Origin: JAVBOW01 sp031549495
GTDB taxonomy: Bacteria > Bacteroidota > Bacteroidia > Bacteroidales > Rikenellaceae
DNA length: 64,000 nt
Direction: 5' to 3'
NCBI GenBank assembly: GCA_031549495.1
Contig: JAVBPS010000019.1
Span: 1-64,000 of the forward strand
Shown here: positions 59,509 through 64,000 of the stretch, in pieces
Layout of the letters: every line of letters starts with the position of its first letter
Position numbering within the stretch: position 1 is the stretch's first letter
Made by a program: the position numbers and the translations under genes
Notes under the pieces: generated by a model
What the model was told of the DNA's origin: nothing
The model's input: only the letters and a program-made list of their open reading frames with translations
Database searches by the model: none

Positions 59509-59600
59509 GGATGGAGATGAACGATGCGATCGCGTTATTTCAATGAAATTTCCGTCAAATATACATTATTCACGTCATCCCGAACGTATGTGATATAAGT

Positions 59601-59687
59601 TTTGTCATTCAGAGCGAAGCGAAGAATCTTGGTCGGAATTGTTTCGGCACAGCCAGACCAAGATTCTTCGCTTCGCTCTGAATGACA
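59601..59687. repeat. Perfect 33-bp inverted repeat
   Basis: The arms 59601-59633 and 59655-59687 are exactly complementary around a 21-base loop; the arm begins TTGTCATTCAGAGCGAAGCG. It lies downstream of the AT-rich orphan gene and upstream of the Tet-like gene. The motif GAGCGAAGCGAAGAATC is of a type scattered in many bacterial genomes. Confidence 0.9.
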
Positions 59688-59706
59688 AATTTGACACATT
59701 ATTCTT

Positions 59707-60243
59707 CTAATATATTTTTTTTACACGTATTTTTTCAATGCCGTTAAAATTATATAACCAATTCTTATATATGTAAAAATGTGTACTATCTATCGAAAAA
59801 AAATATACCGTATCATTTTGTATTGTTACAACGCCCCTATCACACCCCTGATAAGAACCTTTTCCTAAATTGGTATTTATTCTATAATCATTGTTGAGTA
59901 ACGGCCAATAAGATATTTCATAGTTAATTTTGTCTATTCGAAAATCCCATTTTTCATATTCTTTCTTTAAGTTAATTTCTGAAAATAATGCAAAGAAGAC
60001 ACACAATATTATGGTAGATAAAATAGCATTATACATAAAAAGTGTAGCATAATACTTTTGAACAAAACACATGATACCGGCAATGATGAAATTTATTAAA
60101 ACCACCAATGGGATGAAATATATCAAAACAATTGATATATCTGCACTTGGTTTAAAATAATATACTCCACTTCCTATAGCTATAATATCACAAAGGATTA
60201 TCAGCGATATTATGAGGCTTCTCTTATTATTAATATTTTTCAT
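59707..60243 (-). CDS. Unknown AT-rich membrane protein
   Basis: In this 178-aa protein three membrane helices fill residues 10-95 (SLIISLIILCDIIAIGSGVYYF, ISIVLIYFIPLVVLINFIIAGIMCF, LFMYNAILSTIILCVFFALF). An extracytoplasmic or cytoplasmic C-terminal domain of about 80 residues follows (WDFRIDKINYEISYWPLLNNDYRINTNL...YIYKNWLYNF). I know no family. Base composition is far more AT-rich than both neighbours, pointing to recent acquisition. Confidence 0.7.
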   Translation of the reverse strand: MKNINNKRSLIISLIILCDIIAIGSGVYYFKPSADISIVLIYFIPLVVLINFIIAGIMCFVQKYYATLFMYNAILSTIILCVFFALFSEINLKKEYEKWDFRIDKINYEISYWPLLNNDYRINTNLGKGSYQGCDRGVVTIQNDTVYFFSIDSTHFYIYKNWLYNFNGIEKIRVKKIY

Positions 60244-60389
60244 TTGATCATTTTCAAATTAATGCCGCTTGAAACACATCCGAATTTATAATTCGATTCG
60301 TCAACAAAGGTATAACAACATGACGAGATTACAAATGCCTCCAAATTCGAGGATTTCTCGACTGCGCCCGGAATAACGGGCACAGAAAA

Positions 60390-60427
60390 GGGCACCCACA
60401 AGGGGTGCCCCTACATGATCGGACAAC
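60390..60427. repeat. Small hairpin and dispersed repeat, copy 1
   Basis: GGGCACCC (60390-60397) mirrors GGGTGCCC (60403-60410). The segment from 60403, GGGTGCCCCTACA, then two variable bases and ATCGGACAAC, recurs at 63764-63788. The surrounding 362 bases (60244-60605) hold no gene. Confidence 0.75.
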
Positions 60428-60605
60428 GGGATGGCCGCAAGGAGCGTACCCGTCACAATCGTTACCGGCGTCCGAACTTTCGCTGTGCATAGAGTGCGTC
60501 GATTTTTGCTTATCGTTTGGGTTTTTAACCGGAGCGTACTTAACGTACGTGAGGATTAAAATTCAAAGGATAAGTGAAAAGCGGCGTGCTATATGCGCAG
60601 CCGAC

Positions 60606-62408
60606 CTATCCACGAGACCTCTTCCGGTCGTTTTCGTCGAGTAAAATTTTGCGCAGGCGGATGGATTTCGGGGTTAGTTCCACGTATTCATCCTCCTTGA
60701 TATATTCCAACGCCTCTTCCAGCGAGAAGATCACCGCGGGGGCGATGCTTGTTTTCTCGTCCGAGCCGCTGGCGCGCATGTTGGTCAGTTTCTTGCTTTT
60801 CGTGAGGTTGACGGTAATGTCTTCGGAGCGGGTGCTCTCGCCGACCACCTGGCCGCAGTAGATGTCCACACCGGGATCGACGAAGAAACGGCCGCGGTCC
60901 TGCAACTTATTGATGGCGTAGGCGTAGGCGTTGCCGGTTTCGGTGGCGATCAGCGAGCCGTTGGTGCGCATCTCGATCTCGCCGCGCATCGGCTCGAAGC
61001 CGCGCAGGCGGTGGGTTACGACGGCCTCTCCGGCGGTAGCGGTGAGCAGGTTGCTCCTTAGGCCGATGATGCCGCGCGAGGGGATCTCGAATTCCAGGCG
61101 GGTGCGGTCGGCCACGGCGATCATGTTCAACAGCACGCCGCGGCGGCGGGTCACCATTTCGATGGCGCGGCCCGAATACTCTTCAGGCAGGTCGATGGTC
61201 AGTTCCTCGATCGGCTCACACTTCTTGCCGTCTATTTCTTTGATGATCACGCGGGGCTGGCCGACCTGCAGTTCGTAACCCTCGCGGCGCATCGTTTCGA
61301 TCAGCACCGAGAGGTGCAGCACGCCGCGGCCGAAGACGATGAAGCTGTCGGCCGTCTGGCCCGGCTCCACGCGCAGGGCGAGGTTCTTTTCCAGTTCGCG
61401 GTCGAGGCGCTCCCGGATGTGGCGCGAGGTGACGAATTTGCCCTCTTTACCGAAGAAGGGCGAGTCGTTGATGGTGAAGAGCATGCTCATCGTCGGTTCG
61501 TCGATGGCGATGGGTTCCAGCGGTTCGGGGTTTTCGTAGTCGCAGACCGTGTCGCCGATCTCGAAGCCGTCGATGCCCACCAGGGCGCAGATCTCGCCGC
61601 ACCCTACCCGATCGACCTTCGCCTTACCCAGGCCGTCGAAGACCATCAGTTCCTTAATGCGGGTCTTCTGCAGCGTCACCCCGTCGCGTTTGGCGAGGGT
61701 GACGTTCATGCCGCTACGCAGTTCGCCGCGCGTGAGTTTGCCCACGGCGATGCGGCCCACGTAGGGCGAGTATTCGAGCGAAGAGATCAGCATCTGGGGC
61801 GTTCCCTCGACCACGGGGGGCTCGGGGATCTCGTCGATGATCGTGTCCAGCAGCGGGGTGATGTCCGTGGTGCGTTCGCCGCTCACGTGCGACATCCAGC
61901 CCTGTTTGGCGCTGCCGTATATGGTCTTGAAATCGAGCTGTTCCTCGGTGGCGTCCAGGGTGAACATCAAATCGAAAACTTCCTCGTGCACCTGCTCGGG
62001 GCGGCAGTTGGGCTTGTCGACCTTGTTGATCACCACGATCGGCTTCTTGCCCAGTGCGAGAGCCTTTTGCAACACGAAACGGGTCTGGGGCATCGTTCCC
62101 TCGAAAGCGTCCACCAGCAGCAGCACACCGTCGGCCATGTTCAGCACGCGCTCCACCTCGCCGCCGAAATCGGCGTGGCCCGGAGTGTCTATGATGTTGA
62201 TTTTGTAGTCTTTGTAGCGAACCGAAACGTTCTTGGCGAGGATCGTGATGCCGCGCTCGCGTTCCAGGTCGTTGTTGTCCATGATCAGTTCCCCGGTCGG
62301 GGCCGATCCTTCGCGCAACAAATGGCCCTGTAAAATCATCTTGTCTACGAGCGTCGTCTTTCCGTGGTCGACGTGGGCGATTATTGCGATGTTGCGTATT
62401 TTCTGCAT
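60606..62408 (-). CDS. typA: TypA/BipA translational GTPase
   Basis: This 600-aa ribosome-associated GTPase is involved in 50S assembly and stress or cold adaptation. The P-loop AHVDHGKTTL (about 10-19), switch regions (DNNDLERERGITI; DTPGHADFGGEVERV) and NKVDKP are all present. They are followed by the EF-Tu-like domain II, an EF-G-like domain with RRGVLLNMI and the BipA-specific C-terminal domain (STRSEDITVNLTKSKKLTNMRASGSDE). The promoter box at 62434-62427 lies over the farthest possible start (62429), so MQKIRN at 62408 (or Met at 62414) is the real start. Confidence 0.97.
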   Translation of the reverse strand: MQKIRNIAIIAHVDHGKTTLVDKMILQGHLLREGSAPTGELIMDNNDLERERGITILAKNVSVRYKDYKINIIDTPGHADFGGEVERVLNMADGVLLLVDAFEGTMPQTRFVLQKALALGKKPIVVINKVDKPNCRPEQVHEEVFDLMFTLDATEEQLDFKTIYGSAKQGWMSHVSGERTTDITPLLDTIIDEIPEPPVVEGTPQMLISSLEYSPYVGRIAVGKLTRGELRSGMNVTLAKRDGVTLQKTRIKELMVFDGLGKAKVDRVGCGEICALVGIDGFEIGDTVCDYENPEPLEPIAIDEPTMSMLFTINDSPFFGKEGKFVTSRHIRERLDRELEKNLALRVEPGQTADSFIVFGRGVLHLSVLIETMRREGYELQVGQPRVIIKEIDGKKCEPIEELTIDLPEEYSGRAIEMVTRRRGVLLNMIAVADRTRLEFEIPSRGIIGLRSNLLTATAGEAVVTHRLRGFEPMRGEIEMRTNGSLIATETGNAYAYAINKLQDRGRFFVDPGVDIYCGQVVGESTRSEDITVNLTKSKKLTNMRASGSDEKTSIAPAVIFSLEEALEYIKEDEYVELTPKSIRLRKILLDENDRKRSRG

Positions 62409-62426
62409 CTGCATATTTTTAGGCCG

Positions 62427-62453
62427 CAAAGGTAAGAAAAATCCCTATATTTG
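62427..62453. promoter_or_regulatory. Back-to-back promoters of typA and aroB
   Basis: The minus-strand -7 box TACCTTTG (62434-62427) serves typA; the plus-strand box TATATTTG (62446-62453) serves aroB. Only 11 bases separate them, so the polymerases would compete. The aroB box ends six bases before its ATG, predicting a leaderless or nearly leaderless transcript. Confidence 0.6.
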
Positions 62454-62458
62454 TATGT

Positions 62459-63487
62459 ATGAAAGAGATTATTGAAGTGAGGCGGGAGGGCCGCAGTCCC
62501 TCCAAAGTGGTTGTAGGCGATGTAATTACCTCGCTGAAATCTTTTTTACCCGAGAACCGGAAAGTGGTCATCGTCACCGATGCGAACCTCCACCGGCGCT
62601 ACCGGGAGCTGATCAGCCCGTATGAATATATGCTGATCGGGCTGGGCGAGGGGAACAAGACGCTCTCCACGCTGGAAGAGCTCTACCGCGGACTGATCGC
62701 CGTGGGGGCCGACCGCAGCACCTTCATCCTCGGCATCGGGGGCGGGATCGTCACCGACGTGACCGGGTTCGCCGCCTCGACCTACATGCGGGGGGTGGAT
62801 TTCGGCTTCGTGGCCACCTCGCTGCTCGCGCAGGTCGACGCGAGTATCGGCGGCAAGAACGGCGTGAACGTCGACGGGTATAAAAATATGGCCGGGGTGT
62901 TCAACCAGCCCGATTTCGTGCTGTGCGACACCTCGATGCTCGACACGCTGCCCGAGCGGGAGTTCCGGGCGGGGCTGGCCGAGATCATCAAGGCGGCGGT
63001 GATCGCCGATGCGAAACTATTTGAATTATTAGAGAGTAGTTCGTTCGAGGCGTTGCGCACGGACAAAGAATTGCTCGGCCGCGTGATCACGGCGGCGATC
63101 CGCGTTAAGGCGGCGATCGTCGAGGCGGACGAGCATGAGGCCGGGGTGCGCAAGTTGCTGAACCTGGGCCATACGTTCGCCCACGCGATCGAGAAGTGCA
63201 GCGACCAGTACACGCATGGCGAGGCGGTGGCCGCGGGGGTCTGCATGGCCTCGGACGTGGCGGTACGCACGGGCGTTCTCTCCGCAGCCGACCGTACGCG
63301 CATCAAGACGGTGATCGAGCGGATGGGGCTGCCGCTTTCGACGAGCCTCGATCCGGGGGCACTGATCCGGGCAGCCGCGGCGGACAAGAAGCGTGCGGCG
63401 GACAAGATCGACCTGATCCTGCCGCACGGGATTGGCAAATGCGCGATCCATACCGTGCCGCTGGAGGAATTGAAAGGGTATTTTTAA
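62459..63487 (+). CDS. aroB: 3-dehydroquinate synthase
   Basis: This 342-aa enzyme converts DAHP to 3-dehydroquinate, the second step of the shikimate pathway, using NAD+ and a divalent metal. It shows GGGIVTDVTGFAASTYMRGVDFGFVATSLLAQVDASIGGKNGVN (NAD-binding and substrate loop), the metal-binding EIIKAAVI...E region, LNLGHTFAHAIE and HGEAVAAG. Length is typical. ATG 62459 gives the normal N-terminus and sits six bases after the -7 box. Confidence 0.97.
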   Translation: MKEIIEVRREGRSPSKVVVGDVITSLKSFLPENRKVVIVTDANLHRRYRELISPYEYMLIGLGEGNKTLSTLEELYRGLIAVGADRSTFILGIGGGIVTDVTGFAASTYMRGVDFGFVATSLLAQVDASIGGKNGVNVDGYKNMAGVFNQPDFVLCDTSMLDTLPEREFRAGLAEIIKAAVIADAKLFELLESSSFEALRTDKELLGRVITAAIRVKAAIVEADEHEAGVRKLLNLGHTFAHAIEKCSDQYTHGEAVAAGVCMASDVAVRTGVLSAADRTRIKTVIERMGLPLSTSLDPGALIRAAAADKKRAADKIDLILPHGIGKCAIHTVPLEELKGYF

Positions 63488-63614
63488 CCGTATATAAGGA
63501 CAAAGGGCAACCACGAGGGCAGCCGCGGTCGGAAGATCGTAACAAATCAGATAATAGATAAATTACCAGTACATTAAAATGCATGGGTTTATTTGAAAGA
63601 ATGAATTCTTTTTC

Positions 63615-63685
63615 GTCATGTCGAGCGTTAGTCGAGACATCTCAAACCGTCTGTCTGAGATGTCTCGACTAGCGCTCGACATGAC
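63615..63685. repeat. Long intergenic palindrome, copy 2
   Basis: The arms 63615-63644 and 63656-63685 are 30 bp with one G-T pair. They match copy 1 (74-144) closely, but a C/G pair in the stem of copy 1 (AGCCGAG with CTCGGCT) is T/A here (AGTCGAG with CTCGACT), a compensatory change. Confidence 0.88.
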
Positions 63686-63721
63686 AACAAAATGCCGTAG
63701 CAACGCTGCGGCATTTTGTTG
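63685..63721. terminator. Hairpin between aroB and the SusD-like gene
   Basis: CAACAAAATGCCG (63685-63697) pairs with CGGCATTTTGTTG (63709-63721). The stem ends in A/T-rich sequence on both strands, so it could stop transcripts from either side. Confidence 0.6.
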
Positions 63722-63763
63722 ATTATCTTTGAATTACAATCTTCCGACCACTCGTGCCGTAAA

Positions 63764-63788
63764 GGGTGCCCCTACAATATCGGACAAC
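63764..63788. repeat. Dispersed repeat, copy 2
   Basis: GGGTGCCCCTACA, two variable bases, then ATCGGACAAC, as at 60403-60427. The upstream half of the small hairpin seen at copy 1 is not present here. Confidence 0.7.
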
Positions 63789-63795
63789 TAACTGT

Positions 63796-64000
63796 CTACT
63801 TCCCCCAGTTGGGATTCTGTTCATAATTAGGCATCAGGTCGATCTCCCGCTGCGGGATAGGCAGCAACTCGTGCTTGCCTTTGACCGTATTGCTGACCAC
63901 CGTGTAGTTCGCCGCCGCCGACCATTCGAGCAGCGAGATAGCCGTCTCGCGGATCCTTTCGGTGTATATGCCCCACCGGACCAGGTCGTGCTTGCGGTGC
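63796..64000 (-). CDS. RagB/SusD-family outer-membrane lipoprotein, C-terminal fragment (window edge)
   Basis: Only the last 67 residues are in the window: KHDLVRWGIYTERIRE..., then KHELLPIPQREIDLMPNYEQNPNWGK and stop. The LLPIPQREIDLNPN-like end followed by QNPNW is the diagnostic C-terminus of SusD-family nutrient-binding lipoproteins, which work with a TonB-dependent SusC porin. The rest, and the expected susC partner, lie beyond 64000. Substrate unknown. Confidence 0.93.
   Translation of the reverse strand, partial: HRKHDLVRWGIYTERIRETAISLLEWSAAANYTVVSNTVKGKHELLPIPQREIDLMPNYEQNPNWGK

Overview
The window comes from the chromosome of a GC-rich member of the Bacteroidales, most like Alistipes or another Rikenellaceae. 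The evidence is the gene content (Mfa/FimA-type fimbrial operons, SusD, ORF6N, FISUMP and BACON-like surface proteins, an nrfHA plus CcsBA nitrite-ammonification cluster) and repeated Bacteroidetes-type -7 promoter boxes (TAnnTTTG) just upstream of genes. The genus is an inference from style, not a marker-gene assignment.

Layout. 1-5800: YjbR and pirin genes, then nrfH-nrfA-resB-ccsA for periplasmic nitrite reduction; nrfH carries an in-frame TAG. 6192-10148: an MFS exporter and a KdpE/KdpD-like two-component pair without kdpFABC. 10447-19550: fimbrial operon 1 (+). 19628-24298: single genes (DUF1254 lipoprotein, SagB-like nitroreductase, DUF3795, then a DUF1761-DUF1801-GNAT-DUF2200 run). 24383-33664: fimbrial operon 2 (-), a mirror-image paralogue of operon 1, with an AraC regulator upstream. 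35074-37867: a small membrane protein, DUF169, a second AraC regulator and a ComF-like phosphoribosyltransferase. 37905-39703: an amber-split ORF6N gene and a tyrosine recombinase.

39939-49691 is an AT-rich integrative island sitting in the 3' end of tRNA-Phe. It is bounded by an 18-bp direct repeat of the tRNA end, with a second 21-bp direct repeat just inside both ends. It carries an integrase and excisionase-like gene on the left, a NUMOD4/HNH protein, a large nested palindrome upstream of a PD-(D/E)XK gene pair, a 4-TM protein plus caspase-like protease, and a convergent retron-type reverse transcriptase operon (structured non-coding region, 75-aa ORF, XRE regulator, RT with NAAKH, FVDD and ITG motifs). 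It ends with a second caspase-like protein coupled to a second integrase. This looks like a compact anti-phage defence island and is the most interesting part of the window.

49907-64000: nadE; a LytTR/LytS-type two-component pair next to three secreted C-type-lectin-fold proteins (two SUMF1 paralogues and one lectin); an integrase remnant; a Tet-type MFS exporter; an AT-rich orphan membrane protein; divergent typA and aroB; and the C-terminal end of a SusD-like gene. Long intergenic palindromes recur at 74-144, 59601-59687 and 63615-63685.
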